Notes under the pieces: generated by a model | What the model was told of the DNA's origin: nothing | Database searches by the model: none | What the model saw: the letters and a program-made list of their open reading frames with translations, nothing else | Made by a program: the position numbers and the translations under genes | Shown here: one piece after another, positions 1 to 10,025 of the stretch | How the letters are laid out: each line of letters opens with the position of its first letter | Numbering within the stretch: position 1 is the stretch's first letter | From: Callaeas wilsoni | Lineage: Eukaryota > Chordata > Aves > Passeriformes > Callaeidae | NCBI GenBank assembly: GCA_013398955.1 | Contig: VWPU01014195.1 | Coordinates: 29,958-93,957, forward strand | Direction of reading: 5' to 3' | Length of the DNA stretch: 64,000 nucleotides

Positions 1-160
1 TTAGCATTTGCTGCTGCAGTTAGAAATGGAGCAGAGTTACACGAATAAACCAAGGGCACGAAATCTTCTCTGGGCAGATAAAAGCTCAAAGGCCCCGCTG
101 CCCACACCGGCACTGCAGAGCCCTGGCTGCGCTGCCTCGGGGAAATGAAGCAAATACATC
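1..160. other. window edge, unique non-coding sequence
   Basis: No open frame, repeat or RNA gene is recognisable here. The stretch leads directly into the first copy of the 191-bp tandem duplication. Confidence 0.5.
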
Positions 161-541
161 ATTTCGGGTTTCCACTCCGTGATTTCATGCCCACTGCCTT
201 TCTCTCTCGCTCTGTTTTTTTTTTTTTTTTTTACTCAAAGATGAGTGTGGTGGGTAATTAAAAGTGAATCTTACATGAGTGACCCACCACACGAGCCAAA
301 TATTCACTGGGTAACTATAAACTCAAAAGTCCATCCGTGCCTTTGCCATCAATTTCGGGTTTCCACTCCATGATTTCATGCCCTCTGCCTTTCTCTCTAT
401 CTCTGTTTATGTTTTTTTGACTCAAAGATGAGTGTAATTAAAAGTGGGTAATTAAAAGTGAACCTTACATGAGCGACCCACCACTCGAGCCAAACATTCG
501 CTGGGTAGCTATAAACTCAAGAGTCCATCCCTGCCTTTGCA
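161..541. repeat. imperfect tandem duplication, two copies of about 191 bp
   Basis: Copy 1 runs 161-351 and copy 2 runs 352 to about 541. Both begin ATTTCGGGTTTCCACTCC and both carry, in order, a pyrimidine-rich TTTCTCTC segment, a T run (18 T at 215-232 in copy 1, shorter in copy 2), ACTCAAAGATGAGTG, a TAATTAAAAGTGAA block, ACATGAG.GACCCACCAC and CTATAAACTCAA. Point differences and indels are scattered, so the duplication is old. Copy 2 also has an extra TAATTAAAAGTG, a nested micro-duplication. It resembles no transposon family I recognise. Confidence 0.85.
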
Positions 542-1811
542 GTCACTGCGGTTGGTCCATTTTCACACTATTATTATTTTGTCTCAGAATTCCCGTGTTT
601 ATAAAATAGGGACAGGAACACAGACTAAATATAAATCCCATCGGCTTTGCGCCAGAGCAGCAAAAAAAAAGTAGCCTGGATATTCAGAATATTCCCAATT
701 CTCCTGTAAGGTGCCCAAAGGTTGCTCAGACAGAAATTTGAAATCGTTTTTGGAAGGGACTGGGGAGAATGAGAGATGTTCTAAGGGTGATAAAGTGATT
801 TTCGGATTTGTCTGGCGATGTATCCCTGTGGGATTCTTTAAAGTGCTGTCACCTTCAGGTCTGGATGGAGGGAATTCTATCCAGCAGGGACCAGTCCACC
901 CAAAAGTGCCCTCCTTGCTCCTGATTTCTGCTAAACTTTATGGATTGGACCTGGATATTTCCACCAATTTACTGGGAAATAGGAGGGTTTGAGCCTGGTT
1001 TTACTCCTGTATATCCCTTAAAAAGAAACACAGCACAAGAAAACCCATCCAGAGATACCAACTTCTTGGAATATCAAATGCAAAAAATCCAGAAAATATG
1101 GTTGTCTCTAAAAGGGAAAGAGGAAAGAAGGAAAGCCATAAAAGGATGAAAATAATTACAGGCACAACAGTGGCAGCTTCATAAATTACAGGTAATAGTT
1201 TGTGATCTTTGAAAGAATGCAGCAAGGTAAATTTAAAGGAAAAACTGGGAATTTCACACTGTAAATTGTCCCCCATGCAGAGGAAATAAAACCTTCTCAG
1301 GATTCTTTGCCCCCTGACATTTTGGTGCGGATTGAGTTGTGTGGATTAAATTGATGCAAAGCCCAGCACCAGAACAGTCAGCAGAAAACTTTGTCAGATT
1401 TATCCATCTGAGGGTCTGGCAGCGCTGAGGTCTTGGATGGCTCTTCCCCTAAGAGTAAAACTGATGTATTATGAATAAAATATAAATAAACCTCCTAATA
1501 AACAGTCAGAGGGAAAAAAGTGGCACTGAAAAAACTATTTTCAATGGTGAAAGAAATCCAGAATGCAGGATAAGTTTTATCAAGTCATATTAAAGATAAA
1601 TAGCAAAATTTTTTCTGTTCTTTTCTTTTAAATATTTCATTAATAAATGGGTACATACCAAACAAAAAATAAAGTATAGTTTCTGCTGTAATTCTCCAAA
1701 TTCCACATCTTGCAATCTCTCTGAAAAGCAGAGGGTAACTTTTATTATCTGTAATAATGGGATTTGCAAAGGTATTTTCCAAAAGGCATTGTCCTGCAAG
1801 AATTCAGGGCT
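542..1811. other. unique non-coding DNA, no gene seen
   Basis: This is AT-leaning sequence with only short open frames (93 codons or fewer) on both strands. None resembles a known protein or shows splice-flanked exon character. I see no interspersed repeat. Confidence 0.5.
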
Positions 1812-2057
1812 GGAAAGGAGAGGGAAAAGGAAAAGGAAGGAGGCAAAGGAAGGAGGGAAAGGGAAAGGGAAAGGGAAAGGGAAAGGGAAAGGGAAAGGGA
1901 AAGGGAAAGGGAAAGGGAAAGGGAAAGGGAAAGGGAAAGGGAAAGGGAAAGGGAAAGGGAAAGGGAAAGGGAAAGGAAGGAGAAGGAGAAGGAGAAGGAG
2001 AAGGAGAAGGAGAAGGAGAAGGAGAAGGAGAAGGAGAAGGAGAAGGAGAAGAAGGAG
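1812..2057 (+). repeat. polypurine tract with (GGGAAA)20 and (AGAAGG)11 arrays
   Basis: The + strand is purine-only from 1845 to 2057 (213 nt), with one earlier C at 1844 interrupting a purine run that starts at 1812. Within it, 1855-1974 is twenty exact GGGAAA hexamers. A short GGAAGG junction follows, then about eleven AGAAGG hexamers from 1981 to 2046 with a degenerate end. Long homopurine-homopyrimidine mirror repeats can form intramolecular triplex (H-DNA). GGGAAA repeated four or more times also fits the G3-loop3 quadruplex pattern. Open frames of up to 173 codons crossing it translate to two-residue repeats and are artefacts of stop-free hexamers. Confidence 0.98.
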
Positions 2058-2583
2058 CTGTCACATCCAAGTTTGTAAAATATGGGACATGCAAAACTGT
2101 TTTCCAGTATTGATTCCCACAACCATGAGAGAGAACAGGGCTAAACCTGACAGGCCAAGCTGGAACATGTTGGCCACTCACTCTCCCCCTTTTTTTGGTT
2201 TGTTTGTTGGGTTCTTGGGAAGAAAGGGCAAGCTGGGTTGAATGCAGATAAATAAATAAATCTGAAGAGATGTTTTCACCCCCCTGCTGTTGACTTTGAG
2301 CCGTGCTGTTTAAAGCAGACGTCAACAGGCCGAGTGTCCTGTCTGCTCCTGCAAAACCACCCGGCTATTCCGGGCCTGTGGGCACCATTTGGGTACAATA
2401 GACTTCCCTTCGGGAAACTGGCTTCCTCCCAGCTTTATATATTTATGTATGGACAAGACTTTTTGTACTTTCAGTGCTGTCAGCTCAGCCCCCACGAGGT
2501 TGTTCCAGCGCAGGAGCCTCAGCCAAACCGGGGAGAGGATTTCTGTGGCCAGGATCAGGGAATGGCCTCAAGAGCGTGGATTT
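2058..2583. other. unique non-coding DNA
   Basis: No gene is recognised. A tiny (AAAT) run sits at about 2249-2262. The rest is unremarkable sequence leading into the CR1 fragment. Confidence 0.5.
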
Positions 2584-2745
2584 CACAGAATCAGGGAATG
2601 ATTTGGGATGGGAGGGACCTTAAAGCTCATCCCATTCTACCCCCTGCCACGGGCAGCAACACCTTCCACTATCCCAGGGTGCTCCAAGCCCCGTCCAGTC
2701 TGGCCTTGGACACTTCCAGGGATCCAGGGGCAGCCACAGCTGCCC
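2584..2745 (-). mobile_element. CR1 LINE 3'-end fragment, antisense
   Basis: Read on the + strand it has the reverse complement of a CR1 3' terminus: CACAGAATCAGGGAATG, then GGGATGGGAGGGACCTTAAAG, CCACGGGCAGCAACACCTTC, GGGTGCTCCAAGCCCCGTCC and CTTGGACACTTCCAGGGAT. CR1 is a non-LTR retrotransposon that is usually 5'-truncated in birds, and only the non-coding 3' end is present. Similarity fades after the CAGCCACAGCTGC block. It is a degraded fossil with no coding capacity. Confidence 0.9.
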
Positions 2746-3197
2746 TTTGCCCCTGGCTTTGCTCCCTATCTCAGGATTTATCTGCGACACAGGGTGCTGG
2801 AAAGGAATAAAATCTGGCAAAGGACTGGAAAACTTTCATGTAATTCTTGAGTCATGCCTTGGAGTAAACATGCAATTAATCAGCAGTGAGTATTAATCAT
2901 CCCTGTGAGTTTGCACAGTCCCATGGACATTGTCTGTGAGGTTCTGAGTGCAGGGAAAGGCAGCTGAAGAAAATCCCCATTCACTGCTGTTGCCACTCCG
3001 TCTTTGCCTTCCCTGGGAGCTGGGGGCACTTGGGAATGCCAGGATCAGAGCAGGGAGCTATTTTTCTAAAGACTTTCTATTGGATTCCAATTAACATCAG
3101 ATCTGTGTTCTGATCTAATACTGGTTGCAGCTCCTACTCTGGGTGCTAACGGGGTTTTGTACCATGGCCTGCAGATTTTCTACCTCTAACTGAGGTA
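2746..3197. other. unique spacer between two CR1 fragments
   Basis: No gene or repeat is recognised. The two flanking CR1 fragments lie in opposite orientation, about 450 bp apart. Confidence 0.5.
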
Positions 3198-3425
3198 TTT
3201 CAGAGGGCAGGGTTACGAGGGATATTGGGAAGGAATCCTTCCCTGGGAGGGTGGCGAGGCCCTGGCACAGGGTGCCCAGAGAAGCTGTGGCTGCCCCTGG
3301 ATCCCTGGAAGTGTCCAAGGCCGGGTTGGACGGGGCTTGGAGCACCCTGGGAGAGTGGAAGCTGTGGGTGGAATGGGATGAGCTTCAGGGTCCCTCCCAA
3401 CCCAAACCGTTCCGTGGCTGTGCTG
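3198..3425 (+). mobile_element. CR1 LINE 3'-end fragment, sense
   Basis: It follows the CR1 3' region in order: AGAGGGCAGGGTTACGAGGG, GATATTGGGAAGGAATCCTT, GAGGGTGGCGAGGCCCTGGC, GGATCCCTGGAAGTGTCCA, GGGGCTTGGAGCACCCTGGG and the terminal GGTCCCTCCCAACCCAAACC. It is 5'-truncated and carries no reverse transcriptase coding sequence. Similarity to the fragments at 38988 and 42799 suggests related subfamilies. Confidence 0.92.
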
Positions 3426-5807
3426 AGGAATATTCTCCACCATTCCATCACAATTTGGAGGCCAGTGAGAGGAAATCAGGGATTTTGCAGCCCATGTTAC
3501 AGCCCATAACTTGCACTTCCATCCTCAACCCCACTTTCCTGTTCTCTATCTCCGCTGTGGCCGCTATGGCCAAACCCCCACCTCTTCCCTTCCCAGCCTC
3601 CTCGGAAAGCAAAACCACGGGAGCAAAGTGAGACAACACTGCTGGCATCTGCCTGGAGCCTCCCATGGCGCTGCAACCGGAGCACGGCCACAGAACATAG
3701 GGAGCTTTCTCCAAAGCCCCGGCAGCGGAAATCGCCGCCGCTCTTAATTCGAACCAGAACGAGATGGGCCCGGGGCCTGCACAAAGGCGGCCTTTGCTCG
3801 TTCCCAGGGTGCTGACAGGATGGGCCAGAGTCCATCCTGTGCAGCTGATGGGAGCAGCAGCACATCCTTAAATCTCAACACCTGGGCACCGCTCCGGAGA
3901 CCTCGGCAGAAACTTAGAAGGGAGGTTGCTGCCAGTGACACTGGGGAGGCCCCGGGGGGATGCTGCAGCTGGCTGGCTAAAGAGCTGCTAAAAAGGGGGT
4001 TTGGAATGGATTTGGGGATCTCTAGAAAGCTCATTTATCAATGTAAACACAGTTTAGCTGGTTAATAAATCTGTTTTCTTTCCTCCTTTTCATCGGGTGT
4101 TGCTGTTGGGGCCGATGGGCTTCGTGGTGTGATCGGCTGCCGTTCATGAGCATCGGTCAGCGAAAGATGAGGGGAAGGGGATTTTTTATTATTTCCATTA
4201 AATAATTGGGTCTATGTGTGCTTAGAATCCCTCTTTTTATTCCATTCCAGAGCCGCGTCTCTTCTAGGGATGGGTGCACTGCCATGGAAAAAGCGGAACG
4301 GGCCAAACCAAGCCTCAGCCCAAACACTGACATCAACCCAAACATTTCTGAAGGTCAGGGTGAGTTTGGATAAGTAACCCGTGTACCCAGTTGTAAGTAG
4401 GGCTGGTTAGGAAATGGATTTTCCACCTTCTGAAAAATTTGGAGATTGGATGTCTGTTTTTGAGCAGCTGACATTTTGATGCTCTTTTCCCCAAACCGAG
4501 ACAAGTTCGTTTAAGTGGCAATTTTAATAGCACCGGATCACCTCATTTGTTATTTGGTTTCTTTTTGGGAAACTGCAATACAGGGAAATAAAAATACCCA
4601 CAAAATGCAGGCAAAGGAGGGGTTGATTTAGTAAATCCACCTCCTCCAGGCTGGCTGATCTGCCTTTAAAAATCACTTTACATGGTTTTGAAAGGATATA
4701 AACTGTATTTCTTGGTACTTTTGCCACAGGTTGGGGCAGAGATGACCTTGCAGCCCCTCAGTCCTGACATTTTACCTGGAATAAGCTTGGTTGGAAAATT
4801 AGTTTCATTTCTATGATGTGTTTATTGTGAAAACTAGAGGCGTTTGGGCAAAAAATTATTCCGCTGGGCAAAATTGTTATGATTTTGGGGGAGTTTATGG
4901 GTGCAGTGGTTGTCATCCTAAAGCACAGGGCATGCTAAGGAAAGTTGTCTTTGGACAACAGGGAATTGCAGAAAATTTGGGAAGGAAAATATCGGGATTT
5001 TTAATATGATTGAAATAATAACAGAAAATAATGTTCTTCAGCAGGTCTCTCTTCACTCACGAGTTGAATATGGGACCAAAATAGTCAAATTCAGGCCCTT
5101 CTCTGCCTTTTTCCAAAGTGTTATTATTTTATTTTTAATGAGCACTTAATTAGAGGCTGAACAAAAATAAAAAAGGCAAACAACTCAATCCCGAGCAGCT
5201 CAATCCTGAGCTTCGTGTCTAAAGGAAACTCCATGAAACGGGAATCAGGTTAAATAGTTCAATTATTGTCCATTGTTTACATGCTGGAGGAGTGCAACTC
5301 TTTGGAATTGTTGAAGTAGTTAGGAAGGTGATCGGAACATTTGCCAGCAAATGACATAAATCCAGAATTAATTATAGTGGCTTAAAAGGTTAAAAAGAGG
5401 GGGGATCATTGGTCCCATGGTTTATTGTGAACTGTCAGGATAATGGAATTTTAATCAGCCCGTTTATTTTAGGAAGGATTAATTGCATGGCGCGATGCAG
5501 AAAATACAGGGAGCAACACTGGAATCGGAGCCGAGCGTGTAATTTTATTAAAGCAGATCGGTTGTAGCATCTTAATTTCCTTGGACATGTTTATGGGGAG
5601 CCATTTGTTTGGTCAAGAGTCTTTCCTGGCTGTTCAAGTTGCTGAAAATGAATGTGGTTGCTGAGCCCATGGCCTGGGAATCCAACCCCATCCCAGCTGG
5701 AAATGGGATTCAGGGGGTGCAGATGGAAAAGTGCAACAGGGAGCTCCTCGGGGCTGGGATATTGGCTTGGATAAAGATTATCTGGAGGCTTTCACTGGAA
5801 GAAAGGG
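3426..5807. other. unique non-coding DNA, no gene seen
   Basis: Open frames reach about 126 codons, in the overlap with the CR1 edge, and none is recognisable. 3540-3960 is somewhat GC-richer. 4170-5560 is AT-rich and featureless to my eye. Confidence 0.45.
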
Positions 5808-5862
5808 GCAGGAGGGAGGTTCAGGTTGGACATCCGGAGGAATTTCTTCATGGAAAGGCTGG
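5808..5862 (+). mobile_element. short CR1 fragment, sense
   Basis: GGGAGGTTCAGGTTGGACAT followed by CCGGAGGAATTTCTTCATGG matches the CR1 stretch just upstream of the 3' terminal region. Only about 55 bp is recognisable. The flanks do not continue the CR1 alignment, so this is an old truncated remnant. Confidence 0.6.
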
Positions 5863-6009
5863 ATCTGGAAGGATCTGGAGGATTTTGCTGCCCTGCCCTC
5901 TGTCTTTGCTCCCTCCCTGCATCCTGTGCTTCCTCATGGACAGCCGGGCTGTCCATGACAAGGCGATGGGAAGGTGGATGTTGTCCTGATCCAGCCTGGG
6001 AATCTCTCT

Positions 6010-6043
6010 CATCCTCATCTTCATCTTCATCTTCATCTTCATC
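6010..6043. repeat. (CATCTT)n microsatellite
   Basis: About five hexamer units, the first degenerate (CATCCT). It translates to poly-Ser on one strand and Met-Lys repeats on the other, which explains the short open frames around it. Confidence 0.9.
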
Positions 6044-7640
6044 AGAATTAGCTGCAATTAAGTCACCTTTGCCCTATCAGTAGAACCCTGTTCACAGCAG
6101 TTCCCCGGAGATATTGAACACGCTTGAAATCGATGGAATTCGATCAGGAGATCATTCGATTCAATCAGGAAATCATGACCGAAACCATGGCAGATTGAAA
6201 TCAATATTCATGAGCTGGTTTTAAAAAGTAAAAAAAAAAAATCACTTTACTTTTTAAAAATGGAGGTTTTTAGTGAGACATCATCCCTGGCTTTTGCCAG
6301 AGAGCTGCTTGTACAGAGCATGTGACCACAGCTTTTGTCACGAAACCAGAGCAAACAGAGCTGGGGGGATTTGGTGGGGGTTGGTGAACATTTTCTTCTT
6401 CTCCCTCTCCTTTAAATAAAATTATTTGTTTAGTTTGAAAGCCAATCTAGGCTGGGCTGGAGGGAGCAGCTGGCACAGCCACAGGGAGACACTGCCCCTT
6501 CCAAGAGGAAAAGGAGCTCACATGACAATTTCTGAGTTACTCCAAACAAATAACCATGAAATGGAGTGGAGGAGAGTCCTCCACTGGATTCCTGTAATAT
6601 TCCATTTATAGTTTCAGGCTTCTCCCAGGCTGGGATAATAAAATGTTGGCTGGCATCTACAGAAAAGAAAGGAAATATTCTCCTGGAGGTAACGCTTCGA
6701 GATTATCAAGTGGGTTTTTATTTGATATCAATAATAAATCACTACTGGGCTCATTTGATTGTAGCCAGAATGTAAAATACACCCATCAGTAAGGTTGGAG
6801 GTTGCTAAACTTGGCCTGCAAACTCCCTTCTGTTACAGCACCGTGTCTGTGCTTGTCATGGTCTTTGGAGGCCCTTCAGTCGGTGATAGTGTTCAAATTA
6901 AACTCAAAATGCTGCTTTAGACCAGAAAATAGCACCATTTTTTCATTTGGAATGGGGCTTTTTTTTCACTTTTGAATTATTGCTTCACTTCAGACATGTT
7001 TTGAGTGAGAAACCTCTCTGCAAACAACTCCTGCAAGGAGGTGAGATCTCAGGAAAATGGTGTCAAACACTTGTTTTGACCGTCCTCATTAGTTTTGATC
7101 CATTAGTTTTGGCCCTGTGCAGGGTGGTGGAAGGAGACACAGAGTTCCTGGGGTGATCATTTTTCCAAGAAAACACTTGAGAGGTGAATGTTTGAAAGCA
7201 GAAGTGGCCAGACGAGCAAGGACAAAGCTGCTGCTTTGGTTAATACCAAAACACAGTGGCCCCATTTTTTTATTTTTGCCAGAACTTCTGTCAGAGGGGG
7301 AGAAATTTTTCATGATGTTCACTCAAAATCTGCAAGCCAGGTACGTGGAGAGGACAATTTAAAGCAGGAGAAATCTCTGCTCGCTTTGGCTGCTGGGAAG
7401 GTTGGTGGGTAGCACTTGGAAATGTTGCATGGCCCGCAGAGCCAATCCCTCCAGCCAAAAACCAGGCTGCTCAGCTGGAAAATCCAGTGTTGGAGGAAGA
7501 GAAGCACCCAGGTGCTCCATAGGGAAGGTCCAGCGGGTGATGGCTGATGGAGCCATCCCACTGGTGCTCCAAAAACGGGGTCTGGGCAGCACTGCCAGCC
7601 CAGGGAGCCCATGGCAGGAGGAGCTGGGTTCCCCTGCCCT
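6044..7640. other. unique non-coding DNA with an AT-rich inverted repeat
   Basis: No gene is recognised. The stretch includes a perfect 14-bp inverted repeat at 6219-6259, listed separately. Open frames are short and unrelated to known families. Confidence 0.45.
6219..6259. repeat. perfect 14-bp inverted repeat, 13-nt loop
   Basis: The left arm TTTTAAAAAGTAAA (6219-6232) is the exact reverse complement of the right arm TTTACTTTTTAAAA (6246-6259), separated by an A-rich 13-nt spacer. It could extrude as a small cruciform. No T-rich terminator context or gene end is associated with it, so I do not call it a terminator. Confidence 0.85.
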
Positions 7641-8440
7641 GTGCAGGCTCTGGTTTCCCTGCCATGGTTTCCTCGCCGCCGTTTCCCTGCCATGGTTTCC
7701 CTGCCGCGGTTTCCCTGTCACGGTTCCCCCGCCTGGCCGTGCTTTCCCTGCCATGGTTTCCCTGCCGCGGTTTCCCTGTCACGGTTCCCCCGCCTGGCCG
7801 TGCTTTCCCTGCCATGGTTTCCCTGCCGCGGTTTCCCTGTCACGGTTCCCCCGCCTGGCCGTGCTTTCCCTGCCATGGTTTCCCTGCCGCGGTTTCCCTG
7901 TCACGGTTCCCCCGCCTGGCCGTGCTTTCCCTGCCATGGTTTCCCTGCCGCGGTTTCCCTGTCACGGTTCCCCCGCCTGGCCGTGCTTTCCCTGCCATGG
8001 TTTCCCTGCCGCGGTTTCCCTGTCACGGTTCCCCCGCCTGGCCGTGCTTTCCCTGCCATGGTTTCCCTGCCGCGGTTTCCCTGTCACGGTTCCCCCGCCT
8101 GGCCGTGCTTTCCCTGCCATGGTTTCCCTGCCGCGGTTTCCCTGTCACGGTTCCCCCGCCTGGCCGTGCTTTCCCTGCCATGGTTTCCCTGCCGCGGTTT
8201 CCCTGTCACGGTTCCCCCGCCTGGCCGTGCTTTCCCTGCCATGGTTTCCCTGCCGTGGTTTCTCTGCCATGTGCAGGCTGTGGTTTCCCTGCCCTGTGCA
8301 GGCCATGCTCCCCCTGCCATGTGCAGGCTGTGGTTTCCCTGCCATGGTTTCCTTGCCGTGGTTTCCCTGCCATGGTTTCCCTGCCTGGCCGTGGTTTCCC
8401 TGCCATGGTTTCCCTGCCTGGCCACGCTCCCCACGGTGCC
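7641..8440. repeat. CpG-rich minisatellite, nine identical 61-bp units plus degenerate flanks
   Basis: Nine exact tandem copies of a 61-bp unit run from 7691 to 8239. The unit is built from shorter modules: TTTCCCTGCCATG (13), GTTTCCCTGCCGCG (14), GTTTCCCTGTCACG (14) and a GTTCCCCCGCCTGGCCGTGC module (20). The flanks, 7641-7690 and 8240-8440, carry shuffled and diverged copies of the same modules, including GCCATGTGCAGGCTGTGG variants. Each unit has five CpGs. No frame of the unit contains a stop and 61 is not divisible by 3, so all three forward frames stay open (407, 421 and 320 codons) and cycle through the same residues. I regard these as artefacts, not proteins. Confidence 0.97.
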
Positions 8441-9998
8441 TGGAGGTACCTGCGGAAGCCGAAAAGCCCCGGGCTGGCTCCAGAGCCCCGCGCAGACGAG
8501 CGGAGCCAGAGGGCTGCTCCCGGCCCCAGCACACAGCCCTCCTTTCAGCACCTTCTCCTTACACAAAGACTGACTTATCCCACCTTTCTCCCCCCTCTCT
8601 CTCCCTCTGTCTCTGCTCCCCGTAGCCCCGGCCATGAAAAGCCCTCCATGCACAGCCCAATAAAAAGGCCTATGCCACCTCCTCCTCTCCCCCTCCCTTC
8701 CCATCCAGAGCAGTGCTGCCAAAAAAGGGGGGAAAAAAGAAAAAAAAAGGGGGGAAAAAGGGGGAGAGTGAAGGCTGGGAATGGGGGGGAGTTTAACCTG
8801 GAACTCATTTAGCAAAAGGGACTTTAGTTAACAAGAAAGTTACCCATCATGAACTGCCAGTAACACCTCGAGTGATCCTAAATCCATTACCCAGAGACTT
8901 AGCCCTGGCTGAGTTTGATTTTATGAACTGTGAGGCTGCTATGTTGAAAGTCTGCAAATTGGACATAAATTGGGCTGCAGAAGGCTGGGGAGCTGGAAGG
9001 GTTGGGGGTTTTTCTCTCCCTGGTGATGTAAGGAGGCTCCGGCCGCGGACCCGCACGCTCCGGCCACGGGGCTGCTCAGGAGAGCCAAGGACCGAGGTGG
9101 TCAGTCAGGAAAAGCTCCCAAAACCTCAAAGCTTTGATTTTTGGCTGTGCTGGTTGAGGATGAGCAGATCCTCGCACTTGCTGAGCCTCAGAGCCTCCCC
9201 TTGTGCACCCTGGGAGCTCCCACTCTCCTCACCCATGGGCTGCTTCAGCGCCTCACTTGGTTTTGTTTCCACTGGGGTTTAGTCTCCAAAATTCTGGGAT
9301 GCAGAGCAAGCTCGAAGTAAAGAGACCAGATTTGATGAGAGCAGGGTGGGTGTCCGGACGGGATGCTGCAGCTTTTGGTGTTCTGTTCGGATTTTAGGGC
9401 TGCTTTGGTTGAGACACTGCTGAAATGCAGCCTCAGCGCATCGTATTTCTCATGTGTAATCAGAGTGTTGGGTAATTCGTGCAACTTTCAAAATAAAGAA
9501 GCGTCAAATTGAGTCTCAGGTAATTTTACAACCTCACATAAGTTCTAAAAACCAGAGGATGAGGTGAGGCACAAGGTGCACCTGAGGCAGGTGAATCCTG
9601 GTGGGAGAGAGCTGGGATCAGGAGCTCAGAGGCCCAGGCAGCAGAATCCCCTGGGTTATTCCTGAAGTTCAGAATTTTGGCAGATTTTTTGTTCATTATC
9701 ATTTAAATCTCCTGTTATTTGCAGGATTTGCTGTGGTGGGGCTTTGTAAATTATGGAAAACAAAGGCGTGGTGGCCTTGGAAGCAAAATTTGGATCTGGC
9801 TTTATGAGGTCTGTTCCCAAGAGGAATTCCGGTTGCCATCACATTCCAAAGGATGTCCTGGCTGCAGCAGGAGGCAAAGGAGGGTTGGTGCCTGCCCTGG
9901 TGACTGGGGAAGCCACTGGATGTCAAACGTCCTCCTCCACCATTCCCAACTTCCCGACAGCTGCTGGCTTCTCCTTCACCTTCTGCTGGGTCTAGACT
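8441..9998. other. unique non-coding DNA with a purine/G-A run
   Basis: 8721-8768 is a 48-nt purine-only run of alternating A and G blocks. Around 9035-9075 a GCTCCGGCC motif occurs twice in a CpG-rich patch. I recognise no gene. Confidence 0.45.
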
Positions 9999-10001
9999 GA
10001 A

Positions 10002-10025
10002 AATTAATTAATTAATTAATTAATC
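10002..10025. repeat. (TTAA)n microsatellite
   Basis: About five to six TTAA tetramers, then a degenerate TCAATTTAATTT tail. Simple sequence with no associated gene. Confidence 0.9.

Noticed and set aside
1757..2325. Long frames of alternating Lys/Gly, Arg/Glu or Pro/Ser on both strands
   Set aside because: They are direct translations of the GGGAAA and AGAAGG hexamer arrays, open in all frames, with no coding signal outside the array.
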